Assembly (NCBI GenBank): GCA_963575745.1
Contig: CAUYUJ010005681.1
Coordinates: 393,038 to 457,037 of the forward strand
Direction: 5' to 3'
From: Prorocentrum cordatum
Lineage: Eukaryota; Sar; Dinophyceae; Prorocentrales; Prorocentraceae
DNA: 64,000 nt
Shown: positions 31,301-41,044 of the stretch, one piece after another
How the letters are laid out: each line of letters begins with the position of its first letter
Numbering within the stretch: the stretch's first letter is position 1
The notes under the pieces: generated by a model
What the model saw: the letters and a program-made list of their open reading frames with translations, nothing else
Told to the model about the DNA's origin: nothing
Database searches by the model: none
Made by a program: the position numbers and the translations under genes

Positions 31301-31531
31301 GTGCGGTGTTTTGGCTTACCCCCCATGAGAATCCTCCAGCGAAGCGCCACTGGGGTGACTCCAGGACTTCTTCTTCTGGATCAGGTGCTGCGCAGGCGGC
31401 AGGGCCACCCGTCAGACCGCAGAAGCTGGGTTCTCGGTCCGTCTGTCTCTCTCCCTCTCTCTCTCTCTCTTTTTCTCTCCCTCTCTCTCTCTCTACCTCC
31501 ATGAGAATCCTTCAGCGAGCCGCCACTGGGG
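31142..31531 (+). repeat. 'GAATCCTCCAGCGAAGCGCC' repeats with (CT)n
   Basis: Three copies of an 'AGCG.AGCGCCACTGGGG' block (about 31,157, 31,335 and 31,510), two preceded by 'CATGAGAATCCT.CAGCGA'. The last is preceded by a CT tract at 31,440-31,497 and lies 30 bp before exon 2. Confidence 0.75.
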
Positions 31532-31563
31532 ATGCACACCGCTGGCGATCCGGGCCCCCGCAG

Positions 31564-31627
31564 GTCCCCGTGGTCCGCCTCTTCGGGGTCACGCGGCAGG
31601 GCGGCAGCGTCTGCGCGCACGTGCACG
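31564..31627 (+). CDS. REV3: REV3 exon 2 (64 bp)
   Basis: Acceptor CAG at 31,561-31,563. The exon reads VPVVRLFGVTRQGGSVCAHV, then H and the first base of Gly. VPVVR.FG.T..G...C.H.HG is the most conserved block of the REV3 N-terminus and corresponds to the first beta strands of the B-family N-terminal domain. I place the donor at GC 31,628 (CACG|GCCC), phase 1, because exon 3 then supplies GC to complete glycine. A G-run follows directly. Confidence 0.75.
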
Positions 31628-33094
31628 GCCCTCGGGGAAGGGGGGGGGGGGGGGGCGAACGCGGCACTGCAACGGGCCGCCGTGGGGAGAGGCCACCACC
31701 AGGATCGGCGAGATGGGGCGCCGAGGGGAAAGGGGGCTTATCGGCCGATACCAGGGTGGGTCATGTCTGGCCTTCCAAAGAGTAGACTACTACACATCGC
31801 CTAAGGTGGCTTATGGGGTAGCGATCTGCGCTATGTGTGGGCTCCGCCCACGTGTGCGGAGTGATCTGGCCCCCCTTTCTGAGCCACTTGGGGCAGTCGT
31901 AGCCTGCTTACGGGCTAGTATGGCATGCACTGGTGTCCCCCTATCCCCTCAGCAACGCCCGCGCCGATCCCAGCAGCGTGCTACCGACTGGTGCGGCATT
32001 CGTGCAAAAACCGAAGGAGAAACACGCTGACCGGCTCCCAACGGCGCGTGGCATTGATACTCTGGTGGGGGATCCAGAAGATACTGACACCGCTACTCCC
32101 AGGACCTCTCTGGGGACGTTCTGACCAGGATCTCCGGGCGAATCCGACTGCGGCGACGAGGGCCTCACAGGAAGCCCAAAAGGGCGAAAGGAGGTAAGGG
32201 CACCCTGAGATCCCACGACGCGAAGACTTTGCAACACGGTAGCATATCACGGCCAGAGCCCCGGACCCCATCTATCTATTGCTTTTATAAGTCTTGTCGA
32301 TCGGTGATGGTTCTTGGGCTTGACACTTGGCGAAAACTATCAGCGTTAGACATTGCGACACCAGGGTCTCAGAGCGGGTCATCATGAGGGGTTCGAGCGG
32401 CCTTACTACGTCCCTGGGTGCGTGGACGATGTGGAACTCGGTGGCCCAGATTATGTATGTTTGTTATTTGTTGTTGATTTTGTTGTTGTCGTCGTCCCCC
32501 CTGCGATCCACCCGCGACCCAACCCACGACCCACCCCGCGATCCACCCCGCGACCCACCCCGCGGGCCCACCCGCGGGCCCACCCACGACCCCCCCTGAC
32601 CCACACACATTGCTTTTACGAAAATTCTCTACCAGCGGCGGGCTTGTGGCAAATGGTGCGACCACCGTCCAGCGGGCTTGCTGCGCAATGGGGAAAACAC
32701 GCCCGCTGGTGGGTTCCTTCAGAGCCTTTGGGACAGCCGACGACCCCGACACCCGCCCCACTCTTATCCACAGCTGGGAGGTGCTACGTCGTATTGTCCC
32801 GTACAATAGAGGTGCCATGTAAGAAAGTGGCCTCTTAAGATCATCGATAATATACGACTCCCCCCTAATTACACAGTGAAGACGTGGCCTCACTGAGGCT
32901 CCCGTCGTTGCATTATGGATGATCAATCTTGGCGGTTTGGTTCGATACATCTGCCGAACAGAGCCCCTCCCCCAAATGTTTTTGGCCCTCCAAACTCAGG
33001 CTCCTTCCCATAGGGTTCGGGGTCCTTCTCCTCTGGCTGGTCAGATGAGGTGCCCCGCGATCATTACTCACCCCAGAGCCCCAGCTCCCTCACC

Positions 33095-33242
33095 TCCTCC
33101 TTTTCTCCTCCTCCTCCTCCTCCTCCTCCTCCTCCGTTCCTCCTCCTCCCTCCTCCTCCTCCTCCTCCTCCTCCTCCTCCTCCTCCTCCTCCTCCTCCTC
33201 CTCCTCCTCCTCCTCCTCCTCCTCCTCCTCCTCCTCCTCCTC
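33095..33242 (-). repeat. (TCC)n tract
   Basis: Nearly pure CTC/TCC ending 28 bp before exon 3; it may serve as the pyrimidine tract for that acceptor. Confidence 0.95.
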
Positions 33243-33270
33243 CCCGCCGGCGATATGTTGCCTACCGGAG

Positions 33271-33359
33271 GCCCCCTGCCCGCCTTCTACGCCGAGCTCT
33301 CCGAGGCCGCCGCCACGGCCCTGCTCGCTGGCGCCCCGCGCTCCTCGAGCGGCTCCGAC
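33271..33359 (+). CDS. REV3: REV3 exon 3 (89 bp)
   Basis: Acceptor CGGAG ending at 33,270. With the base carried over from exon 2 it reads G-PLPAFYAELSEAAATALLAGA, then PRSSSGSD. H-G-x-x-P-x-x-Y after the exon 2 block is conserved in REV3 (the strand ending in a Y-V/A motif). The donor GT at 33,360 is in phase 0 and meets exon 4 in phase 0. The exon sits between two long TCC tracts. The C-terminal 20 residues are low in information, so the end is less certain than the start. Confidence 0.55.
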
Positions 33360-33429
33360 GTGCCGCCCCCGCGCGCCGCTCGCGCGGCGCCCGCGGGGTG
33401 CGGAGGCCCCGGGGCTGCGCGGGCTCCCC

Positions 33430-33945
33430 TCTTCTCTCTCCTCCTCCTCCTCCTCCTCCTCCTCCTCCTCCTCCTCCTCCTCCTCCTCCTCCTCCTCCTC
33501 CTCCTCCTCCTCCTCCTCCCCTCCTCCCCATCCTCCTCCTCCTCCTCCTCCTCCTCCTCCTCCTCCTCCTCCTCCTCCTCATCTCCTCCTCCTCCTCCTC
33601 CTCCTCCTCCTCCTCCTCCTCCTCATCATCATCTCATCATTGTTTTCCTGCTCCTCCTCCTCCTCCTCCTCCTCCTCCTCCTCCTCCTCCTCCTCCTCTC
33701 TCCTCCTCCTCCTCCTCTTCCTCCTCCTCCTCTCCGTCCTCCTCCTCCTCCTCCTCCACCTCCTCCGCCTCCTTCTCCTCCTCCCTCTCTGCCTTCTCCT
33801 CGTCTTCCTCCTCCCCCTCCTCCTTCTCATCCTCCTCCTCTTCCTCTTCGCTCTCCTCCTTCTCCTCTCTTTCCTCCCCTTCGTCCCTTTCCTCCTCCTC
33901 CTTCTCCTTCTCCTTCTCCTCCTCCTCCTCCTCCTCCTCCTACTC
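33430..33945 (-). repeat. (TCC)n tract, 0.5 kb
   Basis: Long TCC/CTC array with a CATCATCATC patch at 33,623. Frames through it are poly-Ser/Leu/Pro. Confidence 0.95.
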
Positions 33946-33982
33946 CAGTGGGCTCCGAACCCATCCTGCCTTACAGCGGAGG

Positions 33983-34125
33983 CCAATGCAAAGAAGCACC
34001 CTGCTTGCCTCCAAGACCCCCTCGCGTCGCGAACAAGTCGCGGCCAGATGTGTTTCGCAATTTTCCGCCTCTGGGGACCCTTACCGGGCCTCGGGGCTGT
34101 CAAGAAACCACTCAGCGGCACCGTA
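33983..34125 (+). repeat. Repeat K fragment joined to partial repeat D
   Basis: 'AAGAAGCACCCTGCTTGCCT' (repeat K) followed at once by the 5' half of repeat D: 'CCTCTGGGGACCCTTACCGG' and 'GCCTCGGGGCTGTCAAGAAA'. Confidence 0.75.
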
Positions 34126-34397
34126 ACGGGTACTCGCTGGAGGGTATTTTGAGCACTTGCGGAAAGTAGCCGCCCTTGTGAGGGCCTCGTTCTGGCTCTG
34201 CAGCGTTGCTCGCGTCGGGGAGGGTCGAGTTCGCCAGGTCCTTGGCCAAGGTGCCCGTCGGTGGAGTCCCCGTGATAGAGGGGCGCTGAAACGCCCGGTC
34301 CGTGGCCAGCGTGTCCGGTAGTGGGGTCTCCGTTCTAGAGGGGCTCCGAAGCATATGGGGGAGGGGCGGCTCCGGGCCCGTCCCTGCCTTAGAGTAG

Positions 34398-34800
34398 AAG
34401 CCCGGGCCAAGAAACACCCTGCTTGCCTCCAGGGTGCCCTGGGTTTCCAGATCCCCTCGAGACATGACAAAATCACGACGGGAGGTTGTTCGCTATTTCC
34501 CGCCTCTGGGGGCCCTTACCAGGCCTCGGCACCGTGAAAAACAACACAGGATGAAAAGCCGGTCCTGGGGGATAGTCGAGACCTCTGGGGGTCGACGTCA
34601 TGAGAAAAGCATGACGTCGGGGGTCTGGGCACTCTGCTTGCCTCCAGGGTGCCCTCGTTTTTGAGGGTTTCGACGGCTTGGCCAAGAAAAGAATCACGTT
34701 CCCATATAAACAAGTTCATGGACATCCAAGGGGTTTCAGGGTGGGGTATCTTGCGGAAGGTCTCTTGTGGTCGAGTTCCTACGGTAACAGCGATTCTCTG
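34398..34800 (+). repeat. Repeat K, repeat D (copy 6), repeat K in series
   Basis: 'CCAAGAAACACCCTGCTTGC' at about 34,407, full repeat D at 34,445-34,635 ('TCTGGGGGTCGACGTCATGA'), then a complete repeat K to about 34,800 ('TTGCGGAAGGTCTCTTGTGG', 'TCGAGTTCCTACGGT'). Repeat K also abuts REV3 exon 9 at 57.44 kb. Confidence 0.8.
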
Positions 34801-34844
34801 GGCACCACTCAGAATCCATGAGTTGCCACCGAGGGATTTCTTGT

Positions 34845-35090
34845 CAGCGGCGAGCGAGGGAGGGAAGCGAGAAGTTGAAGGCCCTCTCAGAAGGCGGTGG
34901 GGCTTCTCAGGAGCCCTCCGGCCTTCTCAGAGGTTGTTAGTTGTTTGTTGTTTTGTTGTCTTTCCGGAACACAGAATTAGTCGGGGAAGGTTCAGAGAAA
35001 AACTTAGCATAAGGCCAGGTGACTTTCGAGCCTTCTGAGGAGGCCCGTCCCTTCTCACTTCCCCGTGGGCTCGCCGCCGAACAACACAGA
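34845..35090 (+). repeat. Foldback-like repeat F, copy 3
   Basis: 'CAGCGGCGAGCGAGGGAGGG' at the left, 'CCGTGGGCTCGCCGCCGAAC' at the right, and the internal 'CTCTCAGAAGGCGGTGGGGC'. Confidence 0.75.
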
Positions 35091-35159
35091 ACCCATTGCC
35101 ATGAGTTGCCACCAAGGGAAATCTTGGGCGCCTTGTGTGCCCTCAAAACTCATTCTTTA

Positions 35160-35338
35160 GCGGCGACTATCCTCGACTGCAGTCTGGTAGTCGATGCAAT
35201 AGCGCCCGTTCAGCGTCGAGTAGCCTCGTCTCGCGTCGATTAGCGTCGATTCAGCGTCGACTCGCGTCGAGCAGCGTCGATTTGCAAGAGCCGAGAAGAT
35301 GGCATGGGAGGCTCCCGTGAGTTGCCACCGAGGGGAGG
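35160..35338 (+). repeat. 'GCGTCGATTA' minisatellite with tag, copy 2
   Basis: Array of GCGTCGA(T/C)T units, then 'TTGCAAGAGCCGAGAAGATG' and 'GAGGCTCCCGTGAGTTGCC'. Confidence 0.85.
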
Positions 35339-35502
35339 GGTCCAGACATCCAGGCGTTGCGAAACAGCATCACGACGTGCTTGTGGAATGCGATCTCGGT
35401 TTCCGGGCGCCGATCTCGGTGCGCCCGGTGCCTCACAGGGCAGAGCCCGCAAAGGAAGAACAGCTCTGGGGGATTCGAGCAGTGGCGAAGCGTCCTAGCT
35501 TT

Positions 35503-35679
35503 CCTGTAGGCTTACAACAGAATGTTCGAAGAACCTTTTGTGGTCTGCACGAATTGTTCTTAGAACATTTCTGGCTGAGACTGTTTTTTTCAACACATCT
35601 GGCGTATGATCAAGAAACATTGTTTTTGTTATTAGAACACGTATGGGTTCTTAAGGGTATTTTGTGGTAGGCCTACAGG
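35503..35679 (+). mobile_element. AT-rich miniature element G, copy 2 (inverted ends)
   Basis: Ends 'CCTGTAGGCTTACAACAGAA' and 'TTTTGTGGTAGGCCTACAGG' are inverted repeats (about 18 of 21 positions). A 177-bp AT-rich body with no coding. The 27.7-kb copy is more diverged. Confidence 0.75.
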
Positions 35680-36091
35680 AATATCCCGACTCAAGGGATG
35701 GTGTCGAGATCCCTGGTGGGCGACGATGTGCAGAAGCAGCGCAACTCCAGGCACAGCAAAGAACAGCTACCCCGAGCAAGTGAATTTGTGGGGAGGGCCC
35801 TGAGGGGATGCCACATTCACCACAAGAAGTATGAAGCTGGGTCAGGTGTTCCGACAATAGTCGGCATGCGCAAGACGTTCCCCAGGGTATGTCTTCGATG
35901 TGATTGTGGTCACTTGCCGTCCCCGCATTTTCGCCGGAGGGCTCTGATCGTGGGAAGCGAACGCCACGGAGGAGTCGGACGGGCAGCCCTGAACCACCCT
36001 GTCCAGCCGCTGTTTCGTTTAAGGCTTCCTTGGGCCACGCGGAGGGGGGGGGGGGGTAGGGGGAGGGTGGAAGGTTTCTTAGAGAGGCACC

Positions 36092-36348
36092 CTGCTCCTT
36101 AGAAGGCGCGGGCGCCCCTTCTAGGAAGCTTGCGGCTGCTTCTTAGAAGCTTGTCCTCTGCTTCTTAGAAGCTGTTCCTGGAGTGCTAAGAAGAAGGTGG
36201 CTTGCTTCTGAGGAGCTGTGATTTGCTTCTAAGAAGCAGTTCCGTGCTACTAAGAAGCTGATGGGGTGTTTCTAAAGAGCGGCGCGCCCCTGGCTTCTTA
36301 GAAGGGCGGCAGGCGCCTTCTAAGAGGCAGCCGCCTTCTGAGAAGCCT
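36092..36348 (+). repeat. 'CTTCTTAGAAGC' near-palindrome array
   Basis: About 13 copies of CTTCTTAGAAG or CTTCTAAGAAG at 15-25-bp spacing, with the intervening sequence unrelated. Confidence 0.85.
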
Positions 36349-36947
36349 TCCCCCCTCCCCCTACCCCCTTGTGCGCTCCGAAAGCCCTTCACGTTTTGTG
36401 CGGGGATCGTGTTCTAGGTCCAGACGGCCAGGATACCGTGTTAGAAAATACACCAAGTGCACATGGCCGTGCTCTCACTGTCTCCTCCTTTCCTCGGCCC
36501 GCCACTTCACTTTTGCTGCCATTAGGGTGCTCTGCCAGGGTAATTTTTCAGATGCGGTGAAGTTAGCTTGCGTGGAGGGTGGGGGGAGTGGCGAGGCCCG
36601 AAAGGTAATCAAGGTAATCTGAGTAATCTGGATCTCACGCGAGTGGGGGCTCACTTGCGGCCCAGCGCTGCTTGAAGAGGCGGCGGAGGGGGGGGGGGGG
36701 GGAAATACCATGCAAGGAAATTCGCCAGACACTGAATGAAAATACGCTTTGGTTCAGGGGCAGCATCGACAGGGGGGTAGAGGCTCAGGTTGTTGTTGGG
36801 ACATGTTGCGGTCTTCGCGCATGCTCGAGGCCCGGGGTGGTTTCCATCAGCCGCGCCTCGTCCAGAGCGCTCCTGGGCTGCCAAAACTGTGCCGAGCGGC
36901 CGCCAGAGAGCCGAGTTATGGCCCGAAGTCCACGGGGCAACATTGAG

Positions 36948-37115
36948 TTTGAGTCGGGCATGCCCTCTATAGTAGGAGGAATATTCAAAAATAGTCAAAG
37001 CATAGTGAGTGGATGGTTTTCTTGCTATGTTTGGAGTATGTTTGAATGTCTTCTAGGCATTTTCTGAAGATTCGTCGCCCAAGTTCCGCCTCTGCAGGGG
37101 GACACGCTCGACCAA
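36948..37115 (+). mobile_element. hAT-type MITE relative, diverged copy 4
   Basis: Ends 'TTTGAGTCGGGCATGCCC' and 'GCAGGGGGACACGCTCGACC' resemble the MITE family ends, with an AT-rich interior. No clean 8-bp duplication remains. Confidence 0.6.
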
Positions 37116-37721
37116 TTGTTAGGTTCTGCCAGGCTCAGGGGGGGGAGGCGCCGTCCCCAAATCGCCCGTGCATCGCCGGCAGGGGGGCCGAGGCCCCGCC
37201 GCGCCGCCCGGGAGGGGCCAGATTCGACTCTTCGCGAAGGCCTGTCGACGATCTGTCGGCGAAGGCTCGCCGGATTCCGAGCCCGAGGTGCCCCCCCCCT
37301 CACCCCCTCTGAGCAGGTCCCCATGCACTCCTCCACTGCCATCGTGCCGGCCGGAGGAGGAGCGCCGGGAAAGGAACGAAGGGGCTGTCCTGGTCACGGC
37401 GAAACTTGTCCGCGCACATGTTCCCCGACATCGATCTGGATGGAGCGGCCCGGACACCGGAGCCCCTCGTGGAGGGTTTCACGTTCTGTATCACCGCCCG
37501 ACTGCGCGCGTTCACGGATTGTTTATGACGTTGTTTGGCATGGTTCGGCATGGCTTGGCGCTGCTTGGCCCTCCGAGGCCTCTTGGATATCTCTTGGCAG
37601 AGGCGTTATATTCCGGGGGGCCCTCTTGTCGGGGGGCGTCCTAGTCCTTTCTAAGATTGAAGCGGTCCGCTAAAATTGACGTGGTCCGTGCTCCAGTGGC
37701 CTGATCCTGACGGTCCCCCCT

Positions 37722-37816
37722 CACATGATGGGCCAATGTTCAACCACCACTGCCATATTGGTAGGAGAGGGAGGAAGTGGAGGAGGAGGAGGAGGAGGAG
37801 GAGGAGGAGGAGGAAA
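37722..37816 (+). mobile_element. One-armed inverted-repeat/(GGA)n element, copy D
   Basis: Left arm 'ATGATGGGCCAATGTTCAAC', 'CACCACTGCCATATTGGTAG', then GGA. There is no right arm; the sequence that follows may be the 5' end of the retroelement. Confidence 0.6.
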
Positions 37817-38065
37817 GCCACGGGCTGAGGGGGGCTGGGCCGTCGTCGCCCTCGTCGGTCGCCCCCTCGTGCTCGGGCTCGCGCGCCGCGGGCCATCGCT
37901 CGGCGCCGCGGCCGCGGCAGGCGCCCCGCCAGGACGCCTCGTGAAGGCGAACCATCCTGGCATCGGCGCCAGCGGCAGCAACGTGCTCAGGCGCGTACGT
38001 TGCTCCGAGTCCTCTCTGCCGCGAGGACCCTCGCGGAGCACCACAGCGCCCAGCCCGTCGACAAG

Positions 38066-40984
38066 ATGACGCAGGACTGGAAGCACCAGCGCGACTGGGA
38101 GCAGCCGCACTTCGACACGACGGCGTCATCAACACGAGCCTCTCGTGGTCATCCCGTCGGAGCTCAGCCATGGCCGTGGAGGTCGGGATCTCGGACGCGA
38201 CGACGCAGGACGTACGGGAAGAACGACGACCAGAGCTGGCAGCAGGACCGCGACGGCCACGACCAGTACGACGGCAACGCAAGCACCCGTCACAACAGCC
38301 ACTGCCAGCAGCACTACGCCAAGGACGAGCATGCTCACCACTTCACCCACCACGGCGAGGACACCCACAAGAAAGGTTCACGGGCTCGCTCCACACCTCG
38401 CACAACGACACGGACGCAGAGCAAGAAGCACTACGGCGCGCACAACTTCTTCGACGGCTTCCAGTTCTCCAAGAAGCAGCGCGAGATCCTCGACCAGGTC
38501 CTCCCTGCCGACGACGTGCGCATGCAGTCCCACGAGAGCTTCTCCACGCCCCCGCTTGAGGAGGACATGCGCCGCCTTTGGGTGACAACCAAGCGCGGAC
38601 GCATCGCTCGGTTGGCAGACCAAGCTCAGGGCGCACGCGCCGTCGGCGTCGACGATGCCAAGATCGTCGCAGAGCTGTCTGTCAACAAGGCAATGCTCCT
38701 CCTCACGTTGTCTCCCGACGAGCGGGTGCACTACTACCGCCGATGCATCGACACCACGGTCAGGCGAAAGAATGCGCTCAAGGACGACATCAGGAAGATG
38801 CAGACCGAGTTCGACAACACGGAGGGCAGCTTGAGGATACTACGAGCTCTACTCCAGGAGTCGAAGTTGAAGAGGGACGACGCCACACCCGACCTCGAGT
38901 ACGACGACTTCTACAGCGACAACGACGAGAGCGAGAAGGATCACCACAACAGGCGCAGGACTCGGACACAGACACCTCACCCACGACAGCGCGAAGATCA
39001 TCGACCACAGCAGTACGCAGCACCAGCAGCAGCACCACTTCGACAGCAGGACGACCCACACCAAAAAGGTCACAAAGAGCTGCTCGCGATGATCACGGAC
39101 CTCTCCAAAAAGGTGGACCAGCAGCGACAACACACGGGACTCCATCAGCACCACCTAGCCCACCTCCACCAACAAGCTGATCTCCGACAATCCGAGCACC
39201 GCGAACAGTTGCAGGAGGAGCTTACGCGCATGGAAGCACACACGTCTCGGAAGGCCTTCAACGAGCTTCATCTCGAACTACAGCACCACGAGCAACGACT
39301 CCAGCGCCGCTTCCAGGAGGAGATAGACGAGATCAACGCACGCAACCGCCACCTAGAACATCAGCAAGCACAACGGTTCCTACGACAGTCCGAACAACGA
39401 CGCCAGGAAGATGAAGCTGAACAGGCACATCGCATGAAGACCGAGCTCGAACAGCACCAATCACTTCACGACGCCGCACGTGGTCACCTTGCACGGCGGG
39501 AAGCAGTACAACAACACGAACTACGGGAGGCTAAGCCATTTTGGCTCCAGCATCTAATTCGTGAATCCGAGCACCGCCTTCAACAGGAGGAAGCTCAGTG
39601 CGCTCACAACCTCCTACTTCAGCACGAGATGAGAGGGCAGCAACAAGAAGACGCACTTCGACTGGCTCAGCAACGACAGCTTCATGAAATCAACTGCAGG
39701 GCTCATGCGGAATCATCGGCACTCATGCAAGCCAAAGAGAAGATCCTCGAGGAGTACGGTGAACTGCGTGCGCAACAACACGAAGCAGCCACGATATGCA
39801 CCGAGCACCAGCACGAGCGAGCCCGACTCCAAGGCGAACGTGCCAACCTACACCTCACCGAGCAGCAGCTCCACGACAGGTACATCAACCACTTGGCGAC
39901 GACCGAGGAGATGCGAATAAAGGAAAGGGAGGAAATGCAACGAGAGTTTCGACAAGCCGAGCTCCTTCATGACCCTCTTGATCTTGAACTGTTGCAAGAA
40001 TTGAACACGAGGTTCAGCGAGAGAGACGAGGAGGAGAACAGACAGCAGGCGTTAGCCGACTCAGAGGAGAAGCGCATCCACCGCGAGATCGAAGGCGCCC
40101 TCACCGCGATCATCCCAGGCCCCTACGAGCTGCCTCACCCACACGCCGACATCTACCTCGAGCAGCTACGACAGATGAGCTCTCCACCGAACGCAGCTCA
40201 TTCCACGTCCAACTCAGACGCATGGAGCTTACGAGACCTCGGCTTTGCAACCGCACCACCCACCTCACCACCCGCCCCGAACCCCGACCACACCCACGAC
40301 AGAACGCCCACACACCCTCCAGCCAGTATCGCCCCACTCAGCGATGCCGACCACGACAAGCCCTCTGAAGCACACCACGGCGATACACAAGCACACCAAT
40401 CGAGCTCTCCGAGATCTTCGTGCTCTCCCACGCCCATCGCCGACGACGGCTACCTCTCTCAGCACGACGACGGACAGTCTACGCCCATTCCTGACCTTCA
40501 CCACGACTCCGACCTCGAAGGCACCGACACCCCCATCCCAGCTGCGCAGGCCACTCCCCCCACCCCACACATCATCTTCCCCGAAGTACGTGCCATGTCC
40601 GCCCCCCCCGACACGAGATCGACACCCGATGACCAACAGCGATCCACGCCCCTTACCACAATTCTCATCGATCTCAGCGACGACGAGCACGAAGTACCCA
40701 CCACGCCCAAGACTCGACCGATCACCAGCATCACCCCAACCCAAGCCTACAGCCCCATCATCCCTCCACCCAGATTCCATATGGGAACGCCCGACAGGGC
40801 CCAGTCAGCGCCACCCTCACGAACCCGATCGGCCCTCAAGAGACAGGACTCCACATCACGACCACCGCGGAAGGTCCGTATCCACGACAGCGGTGACGGC
40901 TTCGTGGACATATCCGACCGCGTCCCTCTCCGTGCCGATCCTGACGATGAAGGATCGGACACCGCGCTGCGTCCAAAAAACTAG
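38066..40984 (+). CDS. Retroelement ORF1, coiled-coil gag-like protein (972 aa)
   Basis: First in-frame ATG at 38,066 (MTQDWKHQRDWEQPHFDTTA); the frame is open a little further upstream without ATG. Residues 1-115 are basic and His/Asp/Thr-rich. About 120-290 is a mixed, probably folded segment (HNFFDGFQFSKKQREILDQV, then ELSVNKAMLLLTLSPDERVH). About 340-680 is a long Gln/Glu/Arg/His-rich coiled coil. About 690-960 is Pro/Ser/Thr-rich and disordered. There is no CCHC knuckle or RRM, so it differs from usual LINE ORF1 proteins; a multimerising, RNA-packaging role is inferred only from position and coiled coil. It ends CCA AAA AAC TAG, a slippery heptamer at the stop codon. A spliced-leader-like 14-mer lies inside at 39,534. 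Confidence 0.85.
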   Translation: MTQDWKHQRDWEQPHFDTTASSTRASRGHPVGAQPWPWRSGSRTRRRRTYGKNDDQSWQQDRDGHDQYDGNASTRHNSHCQQHYAKDEHAHHFTHHGEDTHKKGSRARSTPRTTTRTQSKKHYGAHNFFDGFQFSKKQREILDQVLPADDVRMQSHESFSTPPLEEDMRRLWVTTKRGRIARLADQAQGARAVGVDDAKIVAELSVNKAMLLLTLSPDERVHYYRRCIDTTVRRKNALKDDIRKMQTEFDNTEGSLRILRALLQESKLKRDDATPDLEYDDFYSDNDESEKDHHNRRRTRTQTPHPRQREDHRPQQYAAPAAAPLRQQDDPHQKGHKELLAMITDLSKKVDQQRQHTGLHQHHLAHLHQQADLRQSEHREQLQEELTRMEAHTSRKAFNELHLELQHHEQRLQRRFQEEIDEINARNRHLEHQQAQRFLRQSEQRRQEDEAEQAHRMKTELEQHQSLHDAARGHLARREAVQQHELREAKPFWLQHLIRESEHRLQQEEAQCAHNLLLQHEMRGQQQEDALRLAQQRQLHEINCRAHAESSALMQAKEKILEEYGELRAQQHEAATICTEHQHERARLQGERANLHLTEQQLHDRYINHLATTEEMRIKEREEMQREFRQAELLHDPLDLELLQELNTRFSERDEEENRQQALADSEEKRIHREIEGALTAIIPGPYELPHPHADIYLEQLRQMSSPPNAAHSTSNSDAWSLRDLGFATAPPTSPPAPNPDHTHDRTPTHPPASIAPLSDADHDKPSEAHHGDTQAHQSSSPRSSCSPTPIADDGYLSQHDDGQSTPIPDLHHDSDLEGTDTPIPAAQATPPTPHIIFPEVRAMSAPPDTRSTPDDQQRSTPLTTILIDLSDDEHEVPTTPKTRPITSITPTQAYSPIIPPPRFHMGTPDRAQSAPPSRTRSALKRQDSTSRPPRKVRIHDSGDGFVDISDRVPLRADPDDEGSDTALRPKN
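39534..39547 (+). other. Spliced-leader-like 14-mer inside ORF1
   Basis: AGCCATTTTGGCTC is identical to the core of the 22-nt dinoflagellate spliced leader (…GTAGCCATTTTGGCTCAAG). Here it encodes part of KPFWL in the coiled-coil region. A second, longer match is at 41,763. Confidence 0.55.
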
Positions 40985-41044
40985 ATACGAACGACCCCGA
41001 TGAGGGCGCTCTGGCTCATCGGACCCGTCGAAAAAGACCAGAGC
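40975..41044 (+). promoter_or_regulatory. Predicted -1 ribosomal frameshift signal with pseudoknot
   Basis: Heptamer A_AAA_AAC at 40,975-40,981 in ORF1 phase, followed immediately by the ORF1 stop TAG. ORF2 is open in the -1 frame from 40,951 onward, so slippage fuses the two proteins. Downstream, stem 1 is CCGATGAG (40,997-41,004) with CTCATCGG (41,015-41,022). Its loop segment GCTCTGG (41,008-41,014) can pair with CCAGAGC (41,038-41,044), giving an H-type pseudoknot with a 3-nt first loop and a 15-nt A-rich last loop. The 15-nt spacer from the heptamer to stem 1 is longer than the usual 5-9. Confidence 0.75.

Larger units (their letters stand above)
28708..31563 (+). other. REV3: REV3 intron 1
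   Basis: GT-AG, 2,856 bp. It contains a CT/TA tract (28,818-28,840), repeat D, a palindromic 100-bp tandem pair (29,581-29,790), repeat S (30.23 kb) and the 'ATGAGAATCCTCCAGCGAAG' repeats near its 3' end. Confidence 0.6.

Noticed and set aside
36092-36348. CTTCTTAGAAG cluster as heat-shock elements
   Set aside because: Heat-shock elements need TTC and GAA two bases apart; here the spacing is three. Kept only as an unexplained motif cluster.
40245-41003. 252-codon frame overlapping the end of retroelement ORF1
   Set aside because: Ser/Thr/Pro/His shadow frame of a C- and A-rich coding strand, without start context or motif.
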